DNA of 64,000 nucleotides. Origin: Rhytidiadelphus loreus (taxonomy: Eukaryota > Streptophyta > Bryopsida > Hypnales > Hylocomiaceae). The DNA lies in NCBI GenBank assembly GCA_947034895.1, contig OX344761.1, forward strand, positions 86,069,447 through 86,133,446, written 5' to 3'. The position numbers were made by a program, and so were the translations under genes. Of this stretch, positions 22,725 through 32,872 are shown piece by piece; within the stretch, counting starts at the first letter, position 1, and every line of letters begins with the position of its first letter. The notes beneath the pieces are model-generated. The model had not been told where the DNA came from. It saw only the letters and a program-made list of their open reading frames with translations, and ran no database searches.

Positions 22725-22965
22725 TGGACCCAAAGTCGCCCCACCCGAAGTCGCCTTACCCGAGGTCGCCCAAGTCCCAGAAAAGAGGGAAGCAAAAATG
22801 CGTGAGTTTTTCCCTCCTCTCTGGACCCGCGGTCGCCCCACCCGAAGTCGCCCTACCCGCAGTCGCCCCAACCGTGGTCGCCCCAGCACCGCTAAAGGAA
22901 GTCCGAATTTCCCCCTTCTCTGGACCCGCGGTCGCCCCACCCGCGGTCGCCCCTACATCAGTATT
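22725..22965 (-). repeat. GCGACNNCGGGT array in left palindrome arm
   Basis: About nine units reading ACCCGCGGTCGCCCC on the plus strand, interrupted by ~50 bp. It is mirrored by the shorter array at 23,532-23,645. Unequal unit number in the two arms shows that the arrays expand or contract. Confidence 0.85.
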
Positions 22966-23531
22966 TGAAAGAGTCACTTAGAGAACATTGCTGTCATCAA
23001 TGGTAGGTGAGATCATAGAATATTTTCTACATAGCTTACAATTATAACACATGATCATTTTATTAAATGGTCCCTAACAAGGCTTTAATATCCTCAAGTC
23101 CTACAGTCATAAACTCCAAACCCTACAAAGCCCTCACAAACTAGAACCCATACCCAAACCTAAACCCTTGAATGCCCAACCCATTTTAGGATGTTTTATG
23201 AATGTGCTTTAACATCAACAAGAAGCCAACATTTTGAATTATAGAATCAATTTCTTTGTACTTCTTCATTTTGGGGTTCAAGCAAATTCATAAACCATCC
23301 TAAAATGCGTTGGGCATTTGAGGGTTTAGGTTTGCGTTTATGATTCTAGTTTGCGAGGGCTTTGTAGGGTTTTTGGTTCATCATTGTAGGGCTTGAGGAT
23401 ATTGAAGCCTTGTTAGGGACCATTTAATAAAATGATCATGTGATATAATTGTAAGCTATCTAGAGATTATTCTATGATCTCACCTACCATGACTGCAGTC
23501 TTCTGTAAGTCACTCTTTCAAATACCAATGT

Positions 23532-23645
23532 AGGGGCGACCGTGGGTGAGGCGACCACGGGTCCAGAAAAGGGGGAAACTAAGGACTTCTTTCTGCGGTG
23601 CTGGGGCGACCTCGGGTGGGGCGACTTCAGGTCCAAACGGGGAGA
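23532..23645 (+). repeat. GCGACNNCGGGT array in right palindrome arm
   Basis: Four clear units (GCGACCGTGGGT, GCGACCACGGGT, GCGACCTCGGGT, GCGACTTCAGGT) around a ~40-bp spacer. It is the inverted counterpart of the array at 22,725. Confidence 0.8.
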
Positions 23646-23744
23646 CTATTTCGTGTTGGGCAGCTGATGGTATTTTGAAGCCCAATAGAATCAAAGAAAA
23701 AAAAGAATAAAGATGGGATGGACAAGAAGTGGTGCATCAAAGGT

Positions 23745-23870
23745 GATTCCCGATGTGACCAACGGGAAGGTGAAGTAGTGGAAGGGATTCTCACACAAGG
23801 GTCAACTTCTTCGAACTCAAGTGGAGTCTGGGAGGTCTACGGTTCGATTCCCAACTCCGTGTGCATGATA
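23745..23870 (+). repeat. tRNA-like (SINE-type) segment
   Basis: GGTTCGATTCCC at about 23,842 is a perfect RNA polymerase III B-box. It is preceded by GAAGTAGTGGAAGGGATTC and AACTCAAGTGG, which could carry the A-box. The mirror copy in the left arm lies at about 22,495-22,620, with its B-box decayed to GGTTTGATTCCC. It does not fold as a complete tRNA, so a SINE relic is more likely. Confidence 0.35.
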
Positions 23871-25142
23871 TAGGAGGTTATGGTTGGGTCTTACAGGTTC
23901 GGTCAAGTGGCACTTTGAATTGCGCACTGAGATGAAAAACATTTCAGTGCGGAATTCAAAGTGGTCCTTGGCCTAATCCTCGAAGCACGTCGCGTGGCCT
24001 ATACCGAGGTCTTCACGGGATTTTTTGAAACTTTAAAGTAACTAATTTGTAATGATATACAGTATTTTAGAATTCACTTGTGCTAAATCATTATTTAATT
24101 AGAATTGTTCGTCATTATAGACAATGACGAAGATGTACTTGCGAATGAAATTTGATTTTACAAGACGGGTGTTTGCTTAATCTATGTAGGGTCAAAAGAT
24201 AAGTTTAACTTAACAATTAGAGTGCATTACTAATAAAGTCCTAAGTGCCTTAAGCCTTTCCCTCTTGTATTTTTCCTATGAAAATTGAGCATGGACTTAT
24301 AGTAATTGCCATTGAAGCAAGTTTTATAACCCGAAAATCTAACCGTATGAATGTTTAATTAGCTTGTGTAGTTGTGTATTAGTATGCACGTTTCCTTTGA
24401 GTGCAAAATTGGATAAGAGTTGTGAGATGATAACCAAGAAAATTTTCATTTTCTTTATTGATTGTATTGCTTATAAAAGAAAATTGGGATTGAAGGTGAA
24501 ATGAAGAACTACAAATTATATTGGCACTCTAAAATGTTCTCTTCCAAAACTTAATATCACTTGAATAGCTATTAAACTCATTACAAGTTGGGAATATTTT
24601 TAATTCTGGTGGCCCACGATTTCACTACCACCTATTCATTGATACATAAATTTTTTTGCTCAGGCAAGGGTGTGCATTGAAGCATTTGACACTCAAGGAA
24701 ACACTATCGTAAATATTTTTTTAGTTGGGGAGTTTCTCCAAATCCGACGTCCATTGGATTTTAAAGAGGCTTCCTTTCTCCATTTGTGTGGATGTGAAAG
24801 TAAAGATAAGGTAGAAGACTTTGAAATGGAGCGGGCATTAATAATGGACTCTATAAGTGGCTTTGAAATGGACAATATGTAGTTCATAAATTGACCTCCA
24901 TAATCATTAAATGATTCGAGAAAAAAAAATTATGAATTGTAAGAGCCAATCCATTATCTTTACTTTCCCATTTATGTTTAGAAGTTGCAAGTGAACATTT
25001 TGCAGAAGACCTAGGGGCATAAATAGGGACCTATGACAGAAGTCCTTTGGAAATTTATAAGTAATTATAAAATACTTCCAAAAATATGAAACCACTTGTG
25101 TTAGATTCCTCTTTTATTTGTCTTTGTCTGAAAAATCACTCG

Positions 25143-25350
25143 AAGCCGCCCAGGCACCCGCACCCGCGGTCGCCCAAGGACCCGCACCCGAAGTCGCCCA
25201 GGGACCCGCATCCGAGGTCGCCCAGGGACCCGCACCCGAAGTCGCCCAGGGATCCGCACCCGCGGTCGCCTTGTGGACCCGTGGTCGCCTGGGTACCCGT
25301 AGTCGCCCTTGTTCGGTCGGGGGACCCGCACTCGCCCTCCCGCGACCGCT
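25143..25350 (-). repeat. GCGACNNCGGGT array upstream of copy B
   Basis: About ten units reading ACCCGCGGTCGCCCAGGG / ACCCGAAGTCGCCCAGGG on the plus strand, period ~21 bp. This is the same sense as gene B and so the same gene-relative orientation as at the other genes. It ends ~345 bp before the B start codon. Confidence 0.9.
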
Positions 25351-25693
25351 AGTCCCAGTACAAATGGGGTGGGGTGGACTTGCGGTCGTCAGTCCCCCTG
25401 CTTCTGTGCAAAGGCTGTCATCCACCTTGAAGTGGCTGACTGCATGTGCGTGAGGCAGGGATTGGGGAATGAAGGAATTTCATTCTTCTCATTCCATGCA
25501 TGTCTAAACCGCGGTGTTTCGTAAACTTGACCCTATCCGCTACGATCTTTGAACCTTGAACATCTACTTCTGCTTCGATATTTGTAAATGTGTCACACGT
25601 ATGATTACTAGTTTCACTTAGTTAGAGTAAGTATTTTGGCATTGAGACTTTTATATAGTATATATTGCTTAGTTATACATACGTTGTTAAAAC

Positions 25694-27187
25694 ATGGAGC
25701 GTACGACCTCTCCATCTCCTCCTACCATACCTACTCCATTGACTCCGCAAGAGAAAAGGGCGATGAAGGACAAGGGTCGAAAACGGTCAGGCAAGAAGCA
25801 CAAGAAGCGCGTGGCCATATTACTTCATCCGAAGATTAAGGCTTTTAAGGGTTGGAGGGATGAACCAGAGCCTTGGAGTTACCGGACTGTTGCGAAGTAT
25901 GTGGATTGGTGCCACATCAGCAAGTTATTTCCGTTGTGTCGTCACCCTTTGCACGTTCAAAACCAAAAGGTTAACCTTGCGTATGCTACGGACACAAGGT
26001 TCATGCGTAGATGCTGCGAAGTATGGACCCTTCTATATTTGGAGACCAAGGTGTACATAAACGATAATTTCAGTTTCTTTCTTGTACGAATGGTGTATGC
26101 CGAAGTTGTTTTGAAGAAGGTAGTCGATTGGACAACACTCCCAGAAATGCCTATTGCGGTCCGTCCGGACCAAAAAGAGTGGGAGGAAGCCTCCAACTTG
26201 TGGGCAAAGTATCCTCTTGATATAAGCAAGATGATGACACCGATTAAGCGTGGAGCATCATTTGTTGCTGATGAAGAAGTAGTTTGGTCTTCCACTTCTT
26301 CCTCGGACGAGCACACCCATGAGTACAACGGATATTCCTTCTCTAGCGATGATGAAGATGTTTTTGTCACCGAGTCCAAGAAGTCTTTGGATGTGGGCCT
26401 TCAGAAGAAGAAAGATCGTGGAAAAGAGCCCATTACCTCAACCAGCCATGAAGAAGTCTTGGAAAAAGTTGACCCCATGGAAGTGGAGGACTTTTCCACA
26501 GAGGAGTGTGCGATGCTAGAAGGTGATAGTGATTCATTAGACAATGAGGAGACCTTGATTGCCAAAATCGAAAGTGCACGTTTATCATTGAGTACAAAGA
26601 GTGAGGAACTGAAGAATTTGAAGGAACGCGAAGTGTCTTCTCCCACTGAAGCTTATTTGAAGCAACAATTGAGGTCTCTCAACCAAATACTCAAAGAGAG
26701 AGATGACGATTTTGTTGCTTTTAAGAAGAATGGAGACCAGTATTTAACTAAGCAGAGCACCGGGAAATTGTCGCAAGCTGACCATTGTTTATTGTGGGAA
26801 TCAAAATTAGAAACCCTGCAACGCAGACGTAGGAAAGCACAGAATGAGCGGCGAGCACTGCGTGTTCAAATTACCGAAGAAGAAAAGAAATATTACGAAG
26901 CGGCCAAAAAACATGTCAAGGAGGTGGACGTTTTGGCAACGGCCTCGACATACGGTAATCTACCAGAGGAGTTAGAAATGCTTCGGAATTTGGTGAAGTT
27001 CCATGAGACTAGAGTACAAGTGTTGGAAGACGAGTTTGTAGATCTGAGAGCCGAAAGCGAGTATTATACGCAGTGGATGAAGTGGATGAAGGATACAACG
27101 GGAAAGAGAGGTGAAGAATACGAGAAAGTGGGTCCTCCTCCTAATGTGAGTGACTTCCTAAACCAAAAAGAGGTTTTTAGAAAGTAG
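25694..27187 (+). CDS. WCHISK-domain protein, copy B (uninterrupted, 497 aa)
   Basis: ATG 25,694 opens a 497-residue frame with no interruption, the only intact member of this family here. Residues 20-40 are strongly basic (KDKGRKRSGKKHKKR), a plausible nuclear-localisation segment. Residues ~40-150 hold the shared domain: FKGWRDEPEPWSYRT, YVDWCHISKLFP, RCCEVWTLLY and RMVYAEVVLKKVVDW. Residues ~190-260 are acidic and Ser-rich. Residues ~280-480 form two long coiled-coil stretches, suggesting self-association. The upstream region has the GC-rich array and a TATATAGTATATATTG stretch near 25,652. I cannot name the family; it shares the domain with copies A and C and is probably part of the mobile element's own gene set. 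Confidence 0.75.
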   Translation: MERTTSPSPPTIPTPLTPQEKRAMKDKGRKRSGKKHKKRVAILLHPKIKAFKGWRDEPEPWSYRTVAKYVDWCHISKLFPLCRHPLHVQNQKVNLAYATDTRFMRRCCEVWTLLYLETKVYINDNFSFFLVRMVYAEVVLKKVVDWTTLPEMPIAVRPDQKEWEEASNLWAKYPLDISKMMTPIKRGASFVADEEVVWSSTSSSDEHTHEYNGYSFSSDDEDVFVTESKKSLDVGLQKKKDRGKEPITSTSHEEVLEKVDPMEVEDFSTEECAMLEGDSDSLDNEETLIAKIESARLSLSTKSEELKNLKEREVSSPTEAYLKQQLRSLNQILKERDDDFVAFKKNGDQYLTKQSTGKLSQADHCLLWESKLETLQRRRRKAQNERRALRVQITEEEKKYYEAAKKHVKEVDVLATASTYGNLPEELEMLRNLVKFHETRVQVLEDEFVDLRAESEYYTQWMKWMKDTTGKRGEEYEKVGPPPNVSDFLNQKEVFRK

Positions 27188-28229
27188 TGTACCGCATTTT
27201 GGTGAACAATATTGTAAATTTGTAAGTAAGATCCAATTCTGGATATTGCGGCTCTCTCGTGATTTAGTAAAGAATATGCTACAATTTTTTTGGCATTCAA
27301 AGTTCACGTGGTTTTTTAATAATTATTGTACACTTTGTAATGTGTATTGCAGATTTCTGAACTTAGTGTATTCGCGAAATATTTAGTCACAACTTTTGAA
27401 ACCAATGTAGTACAAGAACAGAAGACCTAATGTTGCTCAAATCAGTTTTGTTATGTCATTTTATTCTGGATTTGTACTAGAAATGTTTATCTTGATATTT
27501 ATTGGGTGAAAACATAGCCCTAAAGACCTAACCCTCTACAGTTAAAATAACCAATTGCTTCATTTTCTAGCTAATTTCCATCGCTACTTACATGGCTTGG
27601 TGAATTTTCAAATGATTCCAATAGGTTTATTCCATTTTCAGTGTTTTTCTAAACCCATAAAGTCCGAAGGCCATTTTTAGGTGAAGCAAAAATCAAAACT
27701 GTCATTTCTATAATTCTATTGTGTTTGTCCAAAGAAAAAAATAAACTTTTGTGGAACTGAAGCTGAGGATCTTGAACTTCACTTGTTTAAGATTTTGTGG
27801 TTAAAATTGTACAATGTTTGACTGTACAGATTTAGAAATATGAGCATTCAAAGTTGAAGAATAATTTTTTTGCAACACTGGACTACACTTTCAGACGACT
27901 TTGATTGCTATTTCTTCCAAAAATGTGCACTATGGAATTTGAATTTAAAATTTATTGTGTTGAAGAATTGAGTTGGGAGTGTAGGAAAAAAAAATTCAAA
28001 AAAATAATAACTTCCTTTTCATACTTCAAAAAATTGTCAAGTAGAAGTAGATCCAAGGTTAAAAGAAAAACTAAATTGATAATAGTTCTTACATGGGATT
28101 GGAACACAATAATCCGTTAGTCCCAACGGTGAGATTGTTGTAGGAAGCAAACTTCTCCTTTAAAATAAACTAATTAGAGAAAATTTGAAAATTGCATTTT
28201 CAAATGAATTCTATAAGTTATTTTTTGAA
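27188..28229. other. AT-rich stretch, no gene
   Basis: The 3' flank of copy B and AT-rich DNA; nothing coding could be supported. Confidence 0.4.
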
Positions 28230-28606
28230 ATATTTGTTTACATTGCCTTAAAAAGAACAGGGTTCTTAACTTGCACATCACTAATGAAAATGGAATGAAT
28301 CAAATCTTTTTATGTAGACAAAAACATAATGTTAGCAAAAACATGAACAAAATTAAATCTATTTTGGATTTTTGCAATGTTTTTTGTACTGCCTGCCGAG
28401 TTTAGTTCTAGGTATTTTGTGGCGTAACTTTTGCTTCCGGACACCAATTGAAATAAAAATTATATTCCCTCAAAGCTTATCAGATTTTATCTTTTCACAA
28501 AAAAATTCAAAAAATTAGGGTACAATTTCAAGCCATAGAAACTTGCCCAAATTCCAAATTGTCTCTAGAGGGGACAATGCTAGGGACAATGGGACTTAAG
28601 GGGTTC
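28230..28606 (-). repeat. outer arm (right) of a large inverted repeat
   Basis: The reverse complement aligns with 14,484-14,860. It ends GGACTTAAGGGGTT. With 14,484 it brackets copies A and B, their arrays and the central palindrome. Confidence 0.6.
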
Positions 28607-29162
28607 ATCATGTTCACTTTTTCTGTTTATGGAACTAAAATGATAACAATTACAATCTTCCATGAAATGAATTGAGATAATGAGATTGCTTACAATGATA
28701 TACAATTTTGAATTCTAAGTAATAAAATTTAAAGTTTACAGTTGAATTAATTTTAGAAGCTTAAATGTCAATGCAAATGACAATGTCAAAGTGAACTTCA
28801 ACTTTAATAGCTCTTTGATAATAAGCTTCATACAATCAGTTGTACCACATATTTGATTTTGTTCGAACATAGTGAAGTCTTTGGAGTAGAAAATAATGTA
28901 GAATATGTTTCAAAAATGAAGGCACTGTAATATTCTCGGTAATATTGCAATACAAATGTGTAGCATACAATCATAGAAGGCTCGAAGTTGGCCTATGTGA
29001 AACAAAACAAAAAGACTGAGAGCTACACGCTTCTACCATATATAATACGCTTCTATATACTAGGGGTTTGACATTATATATCCTTGGACGTAAACCAAGT
29101 AACCAAAGGAGAAATGAAGTCCATCATTAAATTCTCAGACGTCAAATCCATTTGGATTGTTT

Positions 29163-31643
29163 TTACTTCTTAGAAGAACTTGCTTCACCATGTGAAGGTT
29201 GAAGTGCCTCTTGAAGGACTATCTTCTTCTTTGCACGAGTTCGTGAAGCTGGCCCTTCCGCATTCAAAATGAATTCCAGGACGTTGGAATCTTGGAGAGC
29301 TTGTAGGGTCCTTGTGGTTTGTGGAGAATGTGCTTCCAAAAGATAGTCCAATGCTTGACTTTGGTAATAAGGTCCATACGTAGAGTCCATGCAAGCCATG
29401 TTAGTCATGTCTTCAAGAGAGGCAAATTGATTGCGATCGGGTCCCCTTTTACCTTCATTATCCCAACGGTGTCCTTCCGGATGAGGACCCCATTTGAATT
29501 CTCCCGAGCTCTTCTCGAAGTATCTACCAAGGCATTGGTAGAAGAATGCCCTTCTCCCTTCATTGTGTGGACCTTTTCCCATCAACTTCGGTGCCACTTT
29601 GACAATCTCCGCCGGGTCAGTTTCCCAGTTCAATTGAGAGCTACTAGGTGCCTTTTCATCATCATGTAGCCCTTGACGCCAACTCCAAATGAGGTCACGA
29701 CCCCACAGTGTCGTATTAGTCGTCGTTTCAATGCTATGTTCCCAAGAAGGTGGCATGTACGTCATCAAGTTGAACATGGCATACAAGCGATCATGGAATG
29801 GTGCTGAACAAAGTACACAACGTCGTCTAATGAGGCATCCCATAAGGAGGCATTGAGGATGGTACACATGTGCACATGACCCGAGAGCCCAACCACCTTC
29901 AGGACCAAATTGCTCTTGACAAATGGGGCATTTTGTATGGTCGAGTACGAAAGCTGCAAGTTGTGGCCATAGTAGCTTTTGGTCCTTCACCTCCATGTGA
30001 CTAGACATTTGCTTTGCATGGTCCCAGCCCTGTTGTGCCCAATCTATAATATTTGTGTCTGCCAACATCGGCATGTTTTCAGGAAACATGTCATCTAAGA
30101 GTGCCCAGGATGTGAGTCCATTCTCACGTTTAGGTAAAGCTGCAACAAAATTCTTTGAAACCTTATCTAATTCCTTGGCTATTTGTTGCGATCTGTCCAC
30201 GGAGAGAATGCACGTCACCTTCCAATGGTAGTACGTGGCAACCAATTGATCCAACCGTTGTTGAAGCTTTTCGTTCTGCTTTTCAAGGTCTCTTTCTTTG
30301 TCACTCTGCCTTGATTGTTGAACTGTTGGAAATGAGAGTGAATCTTGGGTCCCATGAATATCGTTCGTATCAGTGGTCATGTCTCCGCCAATCGTAGTGA
30401 GGAATGCACTTCGATTATTTTGCAAAACCTTAGCACGCTTGGAAGGTGGTGGATGGCAAGGAACATCGTCGGTAAGGTCCCCCACAACTTTGTCTAGATG
30501 ATGTGGATCATAGTCAACAAAAGCCTCATCCATATCTGACAAAGTGAAAGCGCCAGCCTGATTTTCTCGCAGGGCTTGAAGCTCGGTAGATTGTCGTGCA
30601 ATGAGAGCATCTTTCAGTTGGCACTGTCCTTGCAATTTCTTCAAGTCACTTTCCAATGAAGCAATCTTCTTGTCTTTGATCTATATGAGGTTTTGAGCCT
30701 TTGCTAGGGTCAGAGTGTTGTGACCTACATCCACTCGGGATTGAAGAGTTGGTGCACCAACAATTGTTTCACTGGGCCCTTCATCGTTGCAACTGAATTC
30801 GAAGACATCACTTGGATTCTGTGCAGACAATGGTGGATTTGAAGCTGATGGAGAAGCCCCTTGTGGTCCAATTCGTGTAGTGGAACGTCGCACTCTTGAC
30901 GATTGTCCCGATTTATGTCCCCGTGATGTTCCGACGCCGTGGATAATTTCATTCTGATTTGGGGGGAGGCCGATAGGTAGTTCTGTGGCTCGTTCTACCC
31001 AAAGCACCCGCGTACCATCTGAATTGTCATCCTCTTCTGATGACTCTGTGTCAATTTCAACTTGGGCCTGATTCCTAGGAACACTTTGAAAAGGACCCAA
31101 TCCACCCTCTGGAAAAAGGAGAATTCCTTTTGGTATGCACCCGTCCTCTGGACGTTTTACGTGAGGACTAGATTTGATCGTGCTCCAATCGACTTCTTTC
31201 TTCAATGCCACTTCAGCATAGGCTCCTCTGGCAAGGAAAAGAGGGGCCTCATTCCTTTCTACAGAGGCCGTATTGTAGAGAGCTTGCCACAATTCAATGC
31301 ACCTGTTCACGAATATTCCATTCTTACAGAACTTCAAGTTCGCCTTGTTGGTGTGTCGATGATGATGATGACGCCATGCTGGAAAGAACTTGCTGATGTG
31401 GCACCACTCAATGTAATCTTCGCAAGTTTGTATTGACCATGGCTCAGGCTCCTCGTTCCACCCCTTGAAAGCAATGTGGTCAGCACTATTCAACACATGC
31501 AATCGCTTTCGGTGACAAGTACCCCTACGCTTCCGTTCCTTGTCTTTTTGAGTCTTTCGCAATCCCAAACCACGACGTGGACGTGGAGCCGGTGGAGGGG
31601 CTTCAACAAGAAATTCTCCAGTGGTATTGTCTCCACTAGCCAT
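29163..31643 (-). pseudogene. WCHISK-domain RING-H2 protein, copy C, one in-frame stop
   Basis: From ATG 31,643 a frame of 826 codons runs to 29,163, broken only by TAG at 30,681-30,683. Residues ~24-47 are basic. Residues ~58-157 hold the shared domain (FKGWNEEPEPWS, YIEWCHISKFFP, RCIELWQALY, YAEVALKKEVDW). After an acidic linker and the TAG come a coiled coil (DLEKQNEKLQQRLDQL) and, at 29,808-29,930, a RING-H2 finger (CPIC, CAHVYHPQC, CVLC; spacing C-x2-C-x14-C-x-H-x2-H-x2-C-x9-C-x2-C). RING-H2 domains usually act as E3 ubiquitin ligases, so a role in protein turnover is possible. The TAG separates domain and RING; it is derivable from CAG. The open frame extends upstream of the ATG into the array, which is an artefact. 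Copies A and B lack the RING. Confidence 0.75.
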
Positions 31644-31856
31644 GGTGGGTTGTTGAAATGAAGGTCCTAAAAAATGTAGAGGGATTGTTGAAATCAAACC
31701 ACTAGAAAAAGAACCTTGGATGAAAGTAGTCAAATAGTAAATTTTCAACACCAAATGCTTATGCATGTAGCCAGAAAGGGATACAAGCCAAAAAGCCTTA
31801 GTGATGAACATGGGAGAATGAAGATTCGGCGACTTCATATATAGGCGAACCCGGGT

Positions 31857-32085
31857 GTGGATGCAAAATGGGCGCGTGCGGGTCACGTAGGCGACCAGCG
31901 GTCCTGGGGGGTCGACTGCGGGTCCTGGGGGGGGCGACTGCGGGTCTTGGAGGGGCGACTGCGGGTCCTGGAGGGGCGATTGCGGGTCCTGGAGGGGCGA
32001 CCGCGGGTCCTGGGGGGCGACCATAGGTCCTGGGGGGGGCGCGTGCAAGTGACGAAGGGCGAGTGCGGGTCTTGGATGAGGGCAA
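31857..32085 (+). repeat. GCGACNNCGGGT array upstream of copy C
   Basis: About ten units (GCGACTGCGGGTCCTGGAGG and variants, period ~21 bp). In the sense of gene C it reads ACCCGCAGTCGC. It starts ~215 bp upstream of the ATG. Units at the outer edge are diverged (GGGCGCGTGC, GGGCGAGTGCGGGT). Confidence 0.9.
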
Positions 32086-32111
32086 GTGCGTCAACGGGTG
32101 CGGGTATCGGC

Positions 32112-32325
32112 GACCGCGACCTAGTACCCGTGTTCGCCTAAGACCTGTAGTCGCCCCATACCCGCAGTCGCCCCTACCCGAAGTCGCCCCGGACCCGCGG
32201 TCGCCTCACACCCGAAGTCGCCCCCACCCGAAGTCGCCCCACCCGAAGTCGCCCTCACCCGAGGTCGCCCCACCCGAAGTCGCCCCCTACCCGAAGTCGC
32301 CCTCACCCGAGGTCGCCCAACATTT
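32112..32325 (-). repeat. GCGACNNCGGGT array, right-terminal
   Basis: About thirteen units reading ACCCGAAGTCGCCCC on the plus strand, i.e. inward from the right terminus as the left-terminal array reads from the left. It abuts the opposite-facing array of gene C at about 32,100, so the two form a GC-rich inverted repeat. Confidence 0.9.
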
Positions 32326-32429
32326 GCCACGCGGCTGCCACATGGCAGCCAGGTAAGCCTAGGTAAATGGGGGGTAAATTCCAGAAAAGTCAAAGGGTAA
32401 AGTTGACTCTATTAGACGGACGGGCCCCT

Positions 32430-32491
32430 CTACTAGACGTCTTCGACGTCGAGTTTGTCGAGTTGTCGAGTTGTCCGGGTAGACAACCCTG
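32430..32491 (-). repeat. right terminal inverted repeat and subterminal motifs
   Basis: The element ends GACAACCCTG at 32,491. Inside it are GTCGAGTTGTCGAGTTGTC and GACGTCTTCGACGTC, matching the motifs near 9,690-9,735. Confidence 0.7.
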
Positions 32492-32800
32492 ATTTTGACT
32501 AGCGTCCCTGAAAAATTGATGTAGATAGTGAACATCTTGTAAATAAAACCCCAAGGATTTATAGATCAAGAATGATGAGTCTATTCATCTCAAATCCTAC
32601 TTGAAACCTCAAACAATAAAGATAAGTTATGAGTAAACCAAGAAAAATCCCTATACAATTGTATTGGTAGCTTTCCTCATTGTGTATCTTCAAAACATTT
32701 TAGAAAAAGAAAATAATGTTAGTAAACATTATAAATATAGATTACAAATTGAAATAAACTATGACAATAGCAATTGTAGATATGACTTGGATTTACTCAC

Positions 32801-32872
32801 AAAATTTGTAGATTTGGTGCAATTAAAATTTTGTCTGGAAACTTTCCACTAAAATTGTTGTTTTGGAAATAT
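32801..32872 (-). CDS. RLK LRR exon, last one visible
   Basis: 72 bp, acceptor TGTTTAG, donor GTGAGT. Encodes YFQNNNFSGKFPDKILIAPN. The next exon should lie further left, but the giant element begins 310 bp downstream of the donor. Confidence 0.8.

Larger units (their letters stand above)
17850..25136. repeat. large interrupted palindrome (arms ~1.85 kb)
   Basis: The left arm is 17,850-18,707 plus 22,190-~23,200; the right arm is ~23,290-25,136. They are reverse complements, about 90% identical by eye. Examples: GAGGAATCTAACACAAGTG at 17,885 against its complement near 25,095, and GTCCCTAACAAGG near 23,070 against CCTTGTTAGGGAC near 23,408. The spacer is ~90 bp. The left arm is split by the LTR-type insertion; the right arm has ~140 bp (about 24,650-24,790) missing from the left. 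Both inner arms carry GCGACNNCGGGT arrays. Foldback-type transposition or inverted duplication could produce this. Confidence 0.85.
9649..32491. mobile_element. giant composite hAT-like transposon with multigene cargo
   Basis: CAGGGTTGTC begins at 9,649 and its reverse complement GACAACCCTG ends at 32,491. Such termini are characteristic of the hAT superfamily. Just inside both ends lie reiterated TCGA(G/C)TTGTCGAG-type motifs and then arrays of GCGACNNCGGGT reading inward. Between them are a hAT transposase, three members of an unrecognised gene family, a large inverted repeat and a later LTR-type insertion. The genes and the two ends share the same array motif, which argues for one unit. 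Against a clean single insertion: the 8 bp outside the ends (GTCAACAC and ATTTTGAC) are not a target duplication. So the ends could belong to two related elements or the locus has been rearranged. Confidence 0.6.

Noticed and set aside
23745..23870. A functional tRNA gene
   Set aside because: Good B-box but no closing acceptor or anticodon stem; treated as a SINE-like relic.
25086..25453. Overlapping open frames upstream of copy B
   Set aside because: Same array artefact; no homology, and all frames and both strands are open at once.
12021..30683. Programmed stop-codon readthrough as a shared mechanism
   Set aside because: Stop contexts differ between genes, include both TGA and TAG, and fit simple C-to-T decay better; kept only as an alternative.
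9836..32325. CRISPR-like repeat arrays
   Set aside because: Units are short (12-21 bp), diverged, without spacers of constant size; the context is a plant transposon.
31644..32393. N-terminal extension of copy C and several short Pro/Arg-rich frames
   Set aside because: They run through the two GC-rich arrays. The domain alignment and the ATG at 31,643 give a better start.
9641..32499. A clean 8-bp target duplication for the giant element
   Set aside because: GTCAACAC and ATTTTGAC do not match, so I list the element without one and lower confidence.
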